Source of the DNA: Streptomyces xantholiticus
GTDB taxonomy: Bacteria; Actinomycetota; Actinomycetes; Streptomycetales; Streptomycetaceae
Assembly (NCBI RefSeq): GCF_014651015.1
Contig: NZ_BMWB01000003.1
Span: forward strand, 244,847 to 308,846
Direction: 5' to 3'
DNA: 64,000 bases
The stretch's first letter is position 1. Each line of letters opens with the position of its first letter. The position numbers were made by a program, and so were the translations under genes. Positions 1-8,709 of the stretch are shown here, one piece after another. The notes beneath the pieces were generated by a model. It ran no database searches, was not told the origin of the DNA, and saw only the letters and a program-made list of their open reading frames with translations.

Positions 1-10
1 AGCGCGGCAC

Positions 11-1045
11 GTGGTTTCCCACCGCCGATCCTCACAGCCCGGCCTCACACGGAGTGCTCGCGGCACTGTCCTGTCCGTCGCGGCGGCAACGGCGGCCGCC
101 GCCCTCGGAGCGGGCGCCGCGCCCGCGGGCGCCGAGCCGGGGACGGGAGCGGAGGCGACACGGGCCAAGGTCGACCGGCTCTACGAGGAGGCCGAGCGTG
201 CCACGGAGCGGTTCAACGAGGCCGGCGAGCGGGTCGAGCACCTCAAGGACCGGGTGGCACACGCGCAGGACCGGGTCGCCCGCACCCAGGAACGCATCAA
301 CCGGATGCGCGAGGGGCTCGGGTCCGTGGCCGGTGCGCAGTACCGCTCCGGCGGGATGGACCCGGCGCTCGCCCTGCTGCTCTCGCAGGACCCCGACGGT
401 TACCTCGAGGCCGCGGCCGGGCTCGACCGCATCAGCGAACTCCACTCCGCAGCGCTGAGCGACCTCCGCCGCGAGCAGCGACACCTCGGCCAGGAACGCG
501 CGGAGTCCTCGAGGGACCTCGCAGAACTGGAACGCAGCCGGAGCGCCGTGTCCCGCCACAAGAGCACCGTCGAGCGCAAGCTCGGCGAGGCGCGCCGGGT
601 GCTGGCCGCCCTGCCCGCCGAGGAGCGTGAGGGGTACGGGCGCCCCTCGCGCCCCGGCCGCGGCGCGCTCCCCGAACTCTCCGGCCTCGCCGCGGGCTCC
701 CCGTACGCGGCGGCCGCGACGACGGCGGCGCGCAGCGCGGTCGGCCGTCCCTATGTCTGGGGTGCCAACGGTCCTTCCGGCTTCGACTGCTCCGGCCTCG
801 TCCAGTGGTCCTACGCCCAGGCGGGCGTCGGCCTTCCCCGCACCTCCCAGGCCCAGGCGCACGCGGGCCGCCGCGTACCGCTGTCGCAGGCGCGGCCGGG
901 GGACATCGTGACGTACCGGAGCGATGCCAGCCATGTGGGCATGTACGTGGGGAACGGACAGGTGGTGCATGCTCCGTATCCGGGGGCGTCCGTGCGGTAC
1001 GACCCGGTGGGCATGATGCCGGTGCACGCGGTGACGCGGGTGTAG
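11..1045 (+). CDS. Secreted NlpC/P60 peptidoglycan endopeptidase
   Basis: Probable D,L-endopeptidase that cuts peptidoglycan stem peptides outside the cell. An Ala-rich signal peptide occupies about residues 17-42 (cleavage near AGA-EP). A long charged coiled coil follows (about 48-200), then a C-terminal NlpC/P60 domain (about 232-344). The catalytic Cys260 lies in GFDCSGLVQWSY, with His308 in SHVGMYVG and His320 in VVHAP. The coiled coil plus NlpC/P60 layout is that of RipA/RipD-type hydrolases. GTG start is near the window edge; the upstream regulatory region is missing. In M. tuberculosis a hydrolase of this type (Rv2190c) sits at the same end of the same gene neighbourhood. Confidence 0.93.
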   Translation: MVSHRRSSQPGLTRSARGTVLSVAAATAAAALGAGAAPAGAEPGTGAEATRAKVDRLYEEAERATERFNEAGERVEHLKDRVAHAQDRVARTQERINRMREGLGSVAGAQYRSGGMDPALALLLSQDPDGYLEAAAGLDRISELHSAALSDLRREQRHLGQERAESSRDLAELERSRSAVSRHKSTVERKLGEARRVLAALPAEEREGYGRPSRPGRGALPELSGLAAGSPYAAAATTAARSAVGRPYVWGANGPSGFDCSGLVQWSYAQAGVGLPRTSQAQAHAGRRVPLSQARPGDIVTYRSDASHVGMYVGNGQVVHAPYPGASVRYDPVGMMPVHAVTRV

Positions 1046-1102
1046 GCCGCTGCGCGCGGAACGAGCCCGCGCCGCGGTGCCGCGGTTCCGTACCATCGCA
1101 GG

Positions 1103-2332
1103 ATGGCCGGCCATGCCCACCCACAGCGCACCGCGAGCACCGCCGCCGCCCTGCTCGTGCTGCTCGCGCTGCTCGCAGGGTGCGGTGGCGCAGGCGACCG
1201 GCCCGTCGACCCCACCGTCCAGGAGATCCAGCAGACGCTGGACGCCCGTGCCACCGCCCTGCTCGAGCACGACCGCGTCGCCTACCTCGCGTCGCTCGAG
1301 CCCGGCGCCGCCGTGCTGCGGGCGGCGCAGGGGACGGAGTTCGACAACCTCGCGGAGGTGCCGCTGCACTCCTGGAAGTACCGGATCGAGCGCGTGCGCC
1401 ACCAGGGCACGACGGTCGTCGCGGACACCGAGCTGCACTACCGCATCGCCGGCTACGACGCCGCACCAGTGACCGCCTCGCGCACGCTGGAGCTGGCCGA
1501 GCGCGACGGCCGCTGGTACGTGACCGCCGACCGTGCGGGCACCGGGACCCCTCAGCAGCTGTGGCAGCAGGGCGACGTGGACGTCGTGCGGGGCAGCCGC
1601 AGCCTCGTCCTCGGCGTCGGCCAGGACGAGGCGCGGCTGCGTGACCTCGCGGCGGCCGCCGACCGTGCGGTGCCCGCCGTGTCCGACGCCTGGCCGTCCA
1701 GGTGGGCGGGCCGCATCGTCGTGCTCGTGCCGGCGTCCGTGGAGGAGATGGGCAGGCTGCTGGGCGCCCCGGCGGCCGGGTACCGGGGCATCGCGGCCGT
1801 CACCACCGGTGAGACGGATCTCGAGGCCACGCGGCCGGCGGACCGGGTGGTGGTCAACCCGGAGGCCTACGGGCTGCTCGGCGACTTCGGCCAGGGGGTG
1901 GTGCTCACGCACGAGGCCACCCATGTGGCGACCCGCGCACACACCTCCGCCGCGACCCCGATGTGGCTGTCCGAGGGCTTCGCGGACTGGGTCGCGTACC
2001 GCGGCACGGGCCGTACCGCCGCCGAGATCGCCCCGGAGATGCAGGAGGCAGTACGAGCCGGGGACGTTCCGGCCGACCTGCCCGCGGACCGGGACTTCTC
2101 GTTCGGCGGGGATCCGGGCGCTCTCGCACGGGCCTACGAGGCCGGCCGGCTGGCCTGCGAGATGATCGCCGAGCGCTGGGGCGAGGAGAAGCTCACGGCG
2201 TTCTACCGGACCGTCGGCGAGGGCCGGCACCGCGCCGGCGCGGTGGAACGCGCGCTGGGCGAGGAACTCGGCACCACGACGGCCGGTTTCACCGCGATGT
2301 GGCGGGACTATCTGACCGCGGCCCTGCGCTGA
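1103..2332 (+). CDS. Lipoprotein with gluzincin-type zinc protease domain
   Basis: Predicted membrane-anchored lipoprotein of 409 aa. The lipobox LLAGC places the lipidated Cys at residue 27. The C-terminal half carries HEATH (His270, Glu271, His274) and, 20 residues later, WLSEGF with Glu291. HExxH plus a downstream Glu is the gluzincin zinc site, so this is likely an extracytoplasmic metallopeptidase of the peptidase-MA type. The substrate is unknown. The N-terminal 27-220 region looks like an NTF2-like or similar alpha/beta domain but I cannot assign it. There is no clear Shine-Dalgarno; a TACCAT hexamer ends 6 nt before ATG, so the mRNA may be leaderless. The 3' end overlaps the convergent gene by 25 nt. 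Confidence 0.85.
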   Translation: MAGHAHPQRTASTAAALLVLLALLAGCGGAGDRPVDPTVQEIQQTLDARATALLEHDRVAYLASLEPGAAVLRAAQGTEFDNLAEVPLHSWKYRIERVRHQGTTVVADTELHYRIAGYDAAPVTASRTLELAERDGRWYVTADRAGTGTPQQLWQQGDVDVVRGSRSLVLGVGQDEARLRDLAAAADRAVPAVSDAWPSRWAGRIVVLVPASVEEMGRLLGAPAAGYRGIAAVTTGETDLEATRPADRVVVNPEAYGLLGDFGQGVVLTHEATHVATRAHTSAATPMWLSEGFADWVAYRGTGRTAAEIAPEMQEAVRAGDVPADLPADRDFSFGGDPGALARAYEAGRLACEMIAERWGEEKLTAFYRTVGEGRHRAGAVERALGEELGTTTAGFTAMWRDYLTAALR

Positions 2333-3528
2333 CGGCCGTCTCCGGCCCCGGCGCCGCCGTGGTCGTCCGCCGCCCACAGCTTCCGGCAGGCGTCGACCGT
2401 CGCCGCCGCCAGCAGCCCGTTGCGCACGACGAGCAGCGCGACCCCCAGCGGGTCGCTCGCCACCACGTGCGAGAACCACACCGGGAACTCCAGCAGCGTC
2501 ACCCCGGTCGCCGCGAGGACCAGCACGGCCGGCCGGAGCATCCGGCTCGCCCGGTGCCCCAGGCACACGGCGGCCAGGCCGACCAGCCACACCATGTACT
2601 GCGGGCTGATCACCCGGCTCGTGGTGGTGAACAGCAGCACGGCCGCGAAGGCCGCGTCGCACGGTGTGGCGGCGGCGAACTCCCGGGCCCGCGCCCGCCA
2701 TACCGCCAGCCAGCCGAGCGCGGCGAGCGACAGCACCAGGGCCAGGCCGCTGACCAGCGGGACGTAGGGACCGAGGAACTCGACGGAGCCGTAGTTGAGC
2801 AGCACCTGGCCCTGCCAGCCGAAGTGGCGCCAGACGTGGAAGACGAGGGCGCCCAACGACTCGATCTCGGTGCCCCGGTCGCGCTGGAAGGTCAGGAAGG
2901 CCAGGGCGCCCGGCACCGTGGCGGCCAGCACCAGCGCCGGCACCGTCACCGTGACCGCCGCGGCGGACCAGGACCGGCGGGTGACCCGGCCACGCGGCGT
3001 GCCGAGGAGCACCAGCAGCGGCCACACCTTCAGCAGCGCGCCCAGACCCGCGAGCGCGCCCATCACCCGGGGCCAGCGTACCCCCGCCAGGAGGGCGGCG
3101 ACGGCGACAGCGGTCACCATCAGGTCGTACCGGGCGTAGACCGTGGGGCCGAGCAGCGGAACGCCCGCCACCCAAACCCAGGTGCCGCGCCGCGCGGCGC
3201 CGTGGCGCTCGGTGCGCAGCAGTCCTGCGAGGACCAGCAGGTCGCACAGCAGGGTGAGGACGAAGAACGCGAGGGTGTAGCCGAGGCCCGGCAGCAGCCC
3301 GGGGGCGAGGATCGCGAGCGCGGCGCCCGGCGGGTACTGCCAGGCGACGTCGTCGAGCGGATAGGTGCCGGTCCGCAGCACCTCGTGCCAGCCCTGGTAG
3401 ATCACCGAGACGTCGGTCGTGACGTCGGGTCCGGGGTAGGGGAGGACCTCCAGCACACAGAGCAGCAGGCCCGCCCTCGTCAGGACCCACACCGTGACGG
3501 GATGCCGGGCGACGCTCGCCACCACCAT
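2308..3528 (-). CDS. Polytopic GT87-like glycosyltransferase (DUF2029)
   Basis: Integral membrane protein of 406 aa with about ten hydrophobic segments, for example LLCVLEVLPYPGP near the N-terminus and VLVLAATGVTLLEF near the C-terminus. The pattern and the acidic loop after the first segment (GPDVTTDVSVIYQGW) fit polyprenol-phosphate-dependent GT-C mannosyltransferases of family GT87. Members in actinobacteria build phosphatidylinositol mannosides and lipoglycans. The neighbouring PimB-like enzyme supports that, but the sugar and acceptor are inferred. It is divergent from the GT4 gene across a 122-nt gap and convergent with the lipoprotein gene, overlapping it by 25 nt. Confidence 0.8.
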   Translation of the reverse strand: MVVASVARHPVTVWVLTRAGLLLCVLEVLPYPGPDVTTDVSVIYQGWHEVLRTGTYPLDDVAWQYPPGAALAILAPGLLPGLGYTLAFFVLTLLCDLLVLAGLLRTERHGAARRGTWVWVAGVPLLGPTVYARYDLMVTAVAVAALLAGVRWPRVMGALAGLGALLKVWPLLVLLGTPRGRVTRRSWSAAAVTVTVPALVLAATVPGALAFLTFQRDRGTEIESLGALVFHVWRHFGWQGQVLLNYGSVEFLGPYVPLVSGLALVLSLAALGWLAVWRARAREFAAATPCDAAFAAVLLFTTTSRVISPQYMVWLVGLAAVCLGHRASRMLRPAVLVLAATGVTLLEFPVWFSHVVASDPLGVALLVVRNGLLAAATVDACRKLWAADDHGGAGAGDGRQRRAAVR

Positions 3529-3650
3529 GACCGGCTTGCCCCTTTCATGCGGGAACGGGCCTCCTCATGATGCCGGGCGGGCCGATGCCCGGGCACGAGG
3601 CGGGGCCGTGCCGGAGTCAGGGGCGGGGCCGTTCGGTACTGTCGGCGGCG

Positions 3651-4793
3651 ATGCACAAGACCTTGATCGTGACCAACGACTTCCCGCCCAGGCCCGGCGG
3701 CATCCAGGCGTTCCTGCACAACATGGCGCTACGGCTGGACCCCGCGCAGCTCGTCGTCTACGCGTCGACCTGGAAGCGGAGCCGGGAGGGGGTGGAGGCC
3801 ACCGCGGCGTTCGACGCCGAACAGCCCTTCACCGTCGTCCGTGACCGTACGACGATGCTGCTGCCGACCCCGCGCGTCACGCGCAGGGCGGCGCAACTGC
3901 TGCGCGAACACGGTTGTGAGTCCGTGTGGTTCGGGGCGGCCGCACCCCTCGGACTGATGGCTCCGGCGCTCCGCAAGGCGGGCGCACGACGGCTGGTGGC
4001 CACCACGCACGGCCACGAGGCAGGGTGGGCGCAACTGCCCGCGTCCCGGCAGCTGCTGCGCCGGATCGGCGAGGGCACGGACACGATCACCTATCTGGGT
4101 GAGTACACGCGTTCCCGCATCGCCACGGCGCTGACACCGGAGGCGGCGGCGCGGATGGTCCAACTGCCGCCGGGCGTCGACGAGAAGACCTTCCACCCCG
4201 ACTCCGGCGGGGACCTCGTTCGCCACCGCCTCGGACTGAGCGACCGGCCGGTCGTGGTGTGCGTCTCGCGGCTCGTGCCGCGCAAGGGCCAGGACACGCT
4301 GATCCGCGCCATGCCCGCGATCCTCGCCGCGGTGCCGGACTCGGTCCTGCTCATCGTCGGCGGTGGGCCGTACGAGAACGAGTTGCGCGGACTCGCCGCC
4401 GACACGGGCGTCGAAGGGTCGGTGCGCTTCACCGGCTCTGTGCCGTGGTCGGAGCTTCCGGCGCACTACGGCGCGGGCGACGTCTTCGCCATGCCGTGCC
4501 GTACCCGCCGGGGCGGACTGGACGTCGAGGGCCTCGGCATCGTCTACCTCGAGGCGTCGGCGACCGGCCTGCCGGTCGTGGCCGGCGACTCCGGCGGCGC
4601 GCCCGACGCCGTGCTCGACGGCGAGACCGGCTGGGTGGTGCGCGGCGGCTCGCCCGAGGAGTCGGCCGAGCGCATCGTCACGCTGCTTCAGGACCCGGAA
4701 CTGCGGCGGCGGATGGGGGAGCGGGGCCGCGCCTGGGTCGAGGAACGCTGGCGCTGGGACCTGCTCGCGGAGCGGCTGGTCGCACTGCTGTGA
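3651..4793 (+). CDS. PimB-like GT4 glycosyltransferase
   Basis: Cytoplasmic GT-B fold glycosyltransferase of family 4, 380 aa from the chosen ATG. The start is placed at MHKTLIVTNDFPPRPGG because that Rossmann beginning is where family members start; an ATG 84 nt upstream gives a low-complexity leader. Domain 1 is about 1-180 and domain 2 (about 185-380) holds VSRLVPRKGQDTLI and the EGLGIVYLEA nucleotide-sugar motif. It most resembles mycobacterial PimB' (Rv2188c), which adds the second mannose to phosphatidylinositol monomannoside from GDP-mannose. Acyl-CoA ligase and GT87 neighbours agree. No Shine-Dalgarno is visible; TACTGT sits 8 nt upstream. Confidence 0.88.
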   Translation: MHKTLIVTNDFPPRPGGIQAFLHNMALRLDPAQLVVYASTWKRSREGVEATAAFDAEQPFTVVRDRTTMLLPTPRVTRRAAQLLREHGCESVWFGAAAPLGLMAPALRKAGARRLVATTHGHEAGWAQLPASRQLLRRIGEGTDTITYLGEYTRSRIATALTPEAAARMVQLPPGVDEKTFHPDSGGDLVRHRLGLSDRPVVVCVSRLVPRKGQDTLIRAMPAILAAVPDSVLLIVGGGPYENELRGLAADTGVEGSVRFTGSVPWSELPAHYGAGDVFAMPCRTRRGGLDVEGLGIVYLEASATGLPVVAGDSGGAPDAVLDGETGWVVRGGSPEESAERIVTLLQDPELRRRMGERGRAWVEERWRWDLLAERLVALL

Positions 4794-5300
4794 GCACAGG
4801 GCGGGCGCCGGGCCGCTGCGCGGAGCTCGGTCCCCTCTCCGCGTGACGGGCAGGCCCGGGGCCGCGGACGGCGCTTCGCGCCGGGTCAGGGGCGCCGGAC
4901 GGCCGGTTCTCGCTCAAGAGGACCCGCCGGGGGTAACTCCCCTACGCCTGGCGGCGTGGGAGGCACTCCACCCCGTAGGGAGCGTCCGAGGCGCGGGGCC
5001 GCCCCGGCCCCTTCCCGCTGTACAGAACTGAGGCTGCGCCGCGTGGCGGGCAGGCCCCGGATCCCCTACCGCGCTCGGCGCAGTGCCCGGGGGCGCCGGA
5101 CGGGCTCGTCTTTCGCTCAGCGAACTTCGGCCCCGCTGGAAGTACCCCGATGGGGGGGGTACTCCAGCGCCCCACGCGGCCCCCCGTAGGGAGCGTCCGA
5201 GGCGAAGGAGTCAGGGGGCGGAGCCCCGGGTTCGGGTGCGGCGGGGTTGAGGGAACAAGCCCGCCGCAGGCGCCGCCCCGCCCGCTGCGCGCAACCCCCG
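4794..5300. repeat. Intergenic region with ~200-nt imperfect direct repeat
   Basis: A 507-nt convergent gap with no plausible gene. It contains two diverged copies of an approximately 200-210-nt unit. GCGTGRCGGGCAGGC occurs at 4841 and 5041, GGGCGCCGGACGG at 4890 and 5091, and an identical 23-nt core at 4971-4993 and 5182-5204 (CCCCGTAGGGAGCG onward). The copies drift in spacing, so they are old or under weak constraint. Related GC-rich words such as GGGGGCGGAGCC recur in the convergent gap near 12500. This looks like a Streptomyces intergenic repetitive element; function is unknown. Confidence 0.75.
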
Positions 5301-7097
5301 CTACGCCCGGTAGATCGCTTCGATCTCGTCCGCGAAGTCCTTCGCCACCACGTTTCGCTTCAGCTTCAGCGACGGCGTGATGTGCCCCGCCTCCTCCGTG
5401 AACTGCGTCGGCAGGATGCGGAACTTCCGCACGGACTCCGCCTTGGAGACCGCCGCGTTGCCGTCGTCGATCGCCTTCTGGATCTCGGCCTGCAGCTCCG
5501 TGTCGTCGCGAAGCGACGCCGCCGTCGAGCCGGCCGGCCTGCCGTGGTCCGCGGCCCAGCGGGCGAGGAACTCCTCGTCGAGGGTGACGAGCGCGCCCAC
5601 GAACGGGCGGCCGTCGCCGACGACCATGCATTCGGCGACCAGGGCGTGCCCCCGGATGCGGTCCTCGATCACGGCGGGGGCGACGTTCTTGCCGCCCGCG
5701 GTGACCAGGATCTCCTTCTTGCGGCCCGTGATCGCGAGGTAGCCGTCCTCGTCGAGGGTGCCGATGTCGCCGGTGTGGAACCAGCCGTCGGCCAGGGCCT
5801 CCGCCGTCGCGGGTTCGTTGTTCCAGTAGCCGGCGAAGATGTGCTCGCCGTGCAGCAGCACCTCGCCGTCGTCGGCGATGCGCACCACGGAACCGGGCAG
5901 CGGCTGGCCGACCGTGCCGATCTTCTGCCGGTCCCAGGGGTTGAACGCGGTCGCCGCACACGACTCGGTGAGCCCGTAACCCTCGAGGACGGTGAAGCCG
6001 ATGCCGCGGAAGAAGTGGCCGAGCCGCTCGCCGAGCGGTGCGCCGCCGGAGACCGCGTACTCGCCCCGCCCGCCCAGCACGGCGCGGAGCTTGCTGTAGA
6101 CGAGCCTGTCGAAGACCTTGTGCTTGAGCTTCAGGCCGATCGGCACGCCCTGCGGGCTGCCGATGGCGCGGCTGTAGGCGATCGCCGTGTTCGCGGCCTT
6201 GTCGAAGATCTTGCCCTTGCCGTCCGCCTGGGCCTTGGCCCGCGCCGAGTTGTAGACCTTCTCGAAGACGCGCGGCACACCGAGGATCAGCGTCGGCCGG
6301 AAGGAGGCCAGCTCGTCGGTCAGGTTCTTGATGTCCGGCACACATCCGAGCTTGATGGGCGCCATGACGGCCGCGAGCTCGACCATGCGGCCGAAGACGT
6401 GCGCGGCGGGGAGGAACAGCAGCACCGAGCTCTCGCCCGTACGGAACAGCGGCTTCAGACGCTCGACCAGGTTGCCGCACTCCGCGAAGAAGGCGCGGTG
6501 GGTGAGGACACAGCCCTTGGGACGGCCGGTGGTGCCGGAGGTGTAGACGATCGTCGCCGGGTCGTCGGCCTTGGCCGTGGCGCTGCGCTCGTCGACGGTG
6601 GCGTCGGGGATCTCGGCGCCGGCGGCGGTGAGTTCGTCGACTGCGCCCTTCTCGATCTGCCAGACGTTGCGCAGGGACGGCAGCGATTCGCGTACCGACT
6701 CCACAGCGGCGGCGTGTCCGTCGTTCTCGACGATCACCGCGGCGGCGCCCGAGTCACCGAGGATCCACTGCACCTGCTCGGCGGAGCTGGTCTCGTAGAC
6801 CGGCACGGTCACCGCGCCGGCGCTCCAGATGGCGAAGTCGAGCCGGACCCACTCGTAGCGGGTCCGGGACACCAGGGCGACCCGGTCGCCGGGGCGGATG
6901 CCGGCGGCGATCAGGCCCTTGGCGGTGGCCCGCACCTCGGCCAGGAACTGGGTGGCGGTGACGTCGGTCCATGCGCCGGCGACCTTGCGGCCCATCACCG
7001 CCACATCCGGGTGCTGCGCGGCATTGCGGCGGATGAGATCCGTCAGGTTGCCGTCCGTGGGGACCTCGTACAGGGCCGGAAGGCTGAACTCGCGCAA
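5301..7097 (-). CDS. Long-chain fatty acid-CoA ligase (FadD15 type)
   Basis: Adenylate-forming enzyme of 598 aa that activates fatty acids to acyl-AMP and then acyl-CoA. The phosphate loop is TIVYTSGTTGRPKG (about residue 184). Motif A5 is GYGLTES, followed by GWFHTGDIG and the C-terminal catalytic region ITPSLKLKRN. The N-terminus MREFSLPALYEVP is the usual start for FadD15-like ligases. It lies between the PimB-like gene and the SRPBCC/ArsA-like genes, the order I recall around M. tuberculosis Rv2187, which suggests a role in supplying acyl groups to envelope lipids. No membrane segments. Transcribed divergently from the metallophosphoesterase over a 279-nt gap. Confidence 0.92.
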   Translation of the reverse strand: MREFSLPALYEVPTDGNLTDLIRRNAAQHPDVAVMGRKVAGAWTDVTATQFLAEVRATAKGLIAAGIRPGDRVALVSRTRYEWVRLDFAIWSAGAVTVPVYETSSAEQVQWILGDSGAAAVIVENDGHAAAVESVRESLPSLRNVWQIEKGAVDELTAAGAEIPDATVDERSATAKADDPATIVYTSGTTGRPKGCVLTHRAFFAECGNLVERLKPLFRTGESSVLLFLPAAHVFGRMVELAAVMAPIKLGCVPDIKNLTDELASFRPTLILGVPRVFEKVYNSARAKAQADGKGKIFDKAANTAIAYSRAIGSPQGVPIGLKLKHKVFDRLVYSKLRAVLGGRGEYAVSGGAPLGERLGHFFRGIGFTVLEGYGLTESCAATAFNPWDRQKIGTVGQPLPGSVVRIADDGEVLLHGEHIFAGYWNNEPATAEALADGWFHTGDIGTLDEDGYLAITGRKKEILVTAGGKNVAPAVIEDRIRGHALVAECMVVGDGRPFVGALVTLDEEFLARWAADHGRPAGSTAASLRDDTELQAEIQKAIDDGNAAVSKAESVRKFRILPTQFTEEAGHITPSLKLKRNVVAKDFADEIEAIYRA

Positions 7098-7170
7098 GAC
7101 TGCTGCTCCTCATCGGGCGCCGGCGCCACGGCTCTGTGTGATGCACCGGATGCGGTCCAAGATCGGGCAG

Positions 7171-7191
7171 GTGCTCGGTGGGGGTGAGCAC
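7171..7191. promoter_or_regulatory. Small inverted repeat in divergent promoter region
   Basis: GTGCTC and GAGCAC are separated by nine G/T-rich bases, 74 nt upstream of the FadD gene start. The gap 7098-7376 is a divergent promoter region. This could be an operator or an mRNA-leader hairpin for the ligase gene; no regulator is assigned. Confidence 0.35.
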
Positions 7192-7376
7192 GACTGGACT
7201 GCCCGGACGTTACCCACCAGTACTCAGTTCCCGATAGGGGTTCCAGGCCAATGTTCTGTGCGTCACATGTTGATGGCTGTACTTCGCGCAGAGTATTCCA
7301 CTGCCCTGTAGAGCCCAAGTAACCGCAGGTAGGTCCCTCTACCCAGGCGCTCATGGGGAGCTCTAGGGTGATCGTC

Positions 7377-8153
7377 ATGCGAGGCATGCGAGTCAACGTG
7401 GTCAGCGACGTGCACGGGAATGCAAAAGATCTCGCCATCGCCGGCGATGGCGCCGACGCCCTTGTCTGCCTCGGTGATCTGGTGCTCTTCCTGGACTACG
7501 CCGACCATTCGCGCGGCATCTTCCCCGACCTCTTCGGCGTGGAGAACGCCGACCTGATCGTGGAGTTGCGTACCGCCCGGCGCTTCGAGGACGCCCGCGA
7601 CCTCGGGCGCAGGCTCTGGGCGGAGCTCGGCGTGGACCGCGAGACCGCCATCGAATCCGCGGTGCGGCGCCAGTACGCCGAGATGTTCGCCGCCTTCCCC
7701 ACCCCGACGTACGCGACCTACGGCAATGTCGACATTCCGGCCCTCTGGCACGAGTACGCCCGCCCCGGCACCACCGTCCTCGACGGCGAACGCGTCGAGA
7801 TCGGGGGCCTGGTGTTCGGCTTCGTCGGCGGCGGACTGCGCACCCCGATGCGTACGCCCTACGAGATCTCCGACGAGGAGTACGCCGCCAAGGTCGAGGC
7901 GATCGGCAAGGTCGACGTGCTCTGCTCGCACATCCCGCCCGACGTCCCCGAGTTGACGTACGACACCGTGGCGCGCCGCTTCGAACGCGGCAGCCGTGCC
8001 CTGCTGGACGCTGTTCGCCGCACCCGCCCCCGGTACGCACTCTTCGGCCATGTCCACCAGCCGCTCGTCCGCCGGATGCGCATCGGTGCGACAGAATGCG
8101 TGAACGTCGGGCACTTCGCGGCACGCGGCCGCCCCTTCTCGCTGGCCTGGTGA
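7377..8153 (+). CDS. Calcineurin-like metallophosphoesterase
   Basis: Cytoplasmic metal-dependent phosphoesterase, 258 aa. It has the full blocks of the family: VVSDVHGN (DxH), VCLGDLV (GD), TYGNVD (GN-D), LCSHIPPD (H) and FGHVHQP (GHxH). The GNVD block in place of GNHE is common in YfcE/Rv-type members. Substrate is not predictable. Start chosen at ATG 7377, with a second ATG at 7386. A consensus-like TAGGGT hexamer at 7364-7369 lies 7 nt before ATG 7377 and there is no convincing Shine-Dalgarno, so the transcript may be leaderless. Confidence 0.88.
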   Translation: MRGMRVNVVSDVHGNAKDLAIAGDGADALVCLGDLVLFLDYADHSRGIFPDLFGVENADLIVELRTARRFEDARDLGRRLWAELGVDRETAIESAVRRQYAEMFAAFPTPTYATYGNVDIPALWHEYARPGTTVLDGERVEIGGLVFGFVGGGLRTPMRTPYEISDEEYAAKVEAIGKVDVLCSHIPPDVPELTYDTVARRFERGSRALLDAVRRTRPRYALFGHVHQPLVRRMRIGATECVNVGHFAARGRPFSLAW

Positions 8154-8259
8154 CCCGACGGCGTTGTCCCGGGCCACGCGCCGGTCCGTGGTGCGATCGC
8201 GATAGCCTGCACCCCGTACACCAGCCCGGTCCGTACCGCACGTTGAGGGAGCCGCAGAG

Positions 8260-8709
8260 ATGGCGGAACACACCAGCTCGAGCATCACGATCGATGCGGC
8301 TCCGGCCGAGGTCATGGGCGTCATCTCCGACTTCGCCCGGTACCCCGAGTGGACCGGTGAGGTGAAGTGGGCGGAAGTGCTCGCCACCGACACCGAGGGC
8401 CGGGCCGAGCAGGTGCGTCTGGTGCTGGACGCGGGCGCCATCAAGGACGACCACACGCTCGCCTACACCTGGCACGGCGCCGACGAGGTCAGCTGGACCC
8501 TGGTGAAGTCCCAGATGCTGCGTGCCCTCGACGGCTCGTACAGCCTCGCCCCCGTCGGCGGCGGCGACCGTACCGAGGTCACGTACCAGCTCACCGTCGA
8601 CGTCAAGATCCCGATGCTCGGCATGATCAAGCGCAAGGCCGAGAAGGTCATCATCGACCGCGCCCTGGCCGGTCTGAAGAAGCGCGTCGAGAGCGGCGCC
8701 GGCGCCTGA
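8260..8709 (+). CDS. SRPBCC (START-like) family protein
   Basis: A 149-aa single-domain protein of the polyketide cyclase/CoxG-like SRPBCC fold, a hydrophobic-ligand binding barrel. Diagnostic features are the opening TSSSITIDAAPAEVMGVISD, DFARYPEWTGEVKWAEVL, and the closing helix with VIIDRALAGLKKRVE. GGGAG lies 9 nt before ATG. Its stop overlaps the start of the ArsA-like gene by one base (TGATG), so the two are translationally coupled. In M. tuberculosis the pair Rv2185c/Rv2184c has, from memory, the same partnership. Ligand unknown; a lipid or isoprenoid is plausible from context. Confidence 0.88.
   Translation: MAEHTSSSITIDAAPAEVMGVISDFARYPEWTGEVKWAEVLATDTEGRAEQVRLVLDAGAIKDDHTLAYTWHGADEVSWTLVKSQMLRALDGSYSLAPVGGGDRTEVTYQLTVDVKIPMLGMIKRKAEKVIIDRALAGLKKRVESGAGA

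Noticed and set aside
32..3490. Very long minus-strand open frame antisense to the first genes
   Set aside because: Translation is dominated by Arg/Gly/Ala/Pro without a domain. It is the usual GC-rich antisense shadow of the lipoprotein and GT87 genes.
5247..7187. Long plus-strand frame antisense to the acyl-CoA ligase
   Set aside because: No recognisable motif; the opposite strand has a full adenylate-forming enzyme.
7208..7223. MacR half-site GTACTCA near the FadD gene
   Set aside because: Only one half matches (10 of 14 fixed bases in total), so it is likely chance.
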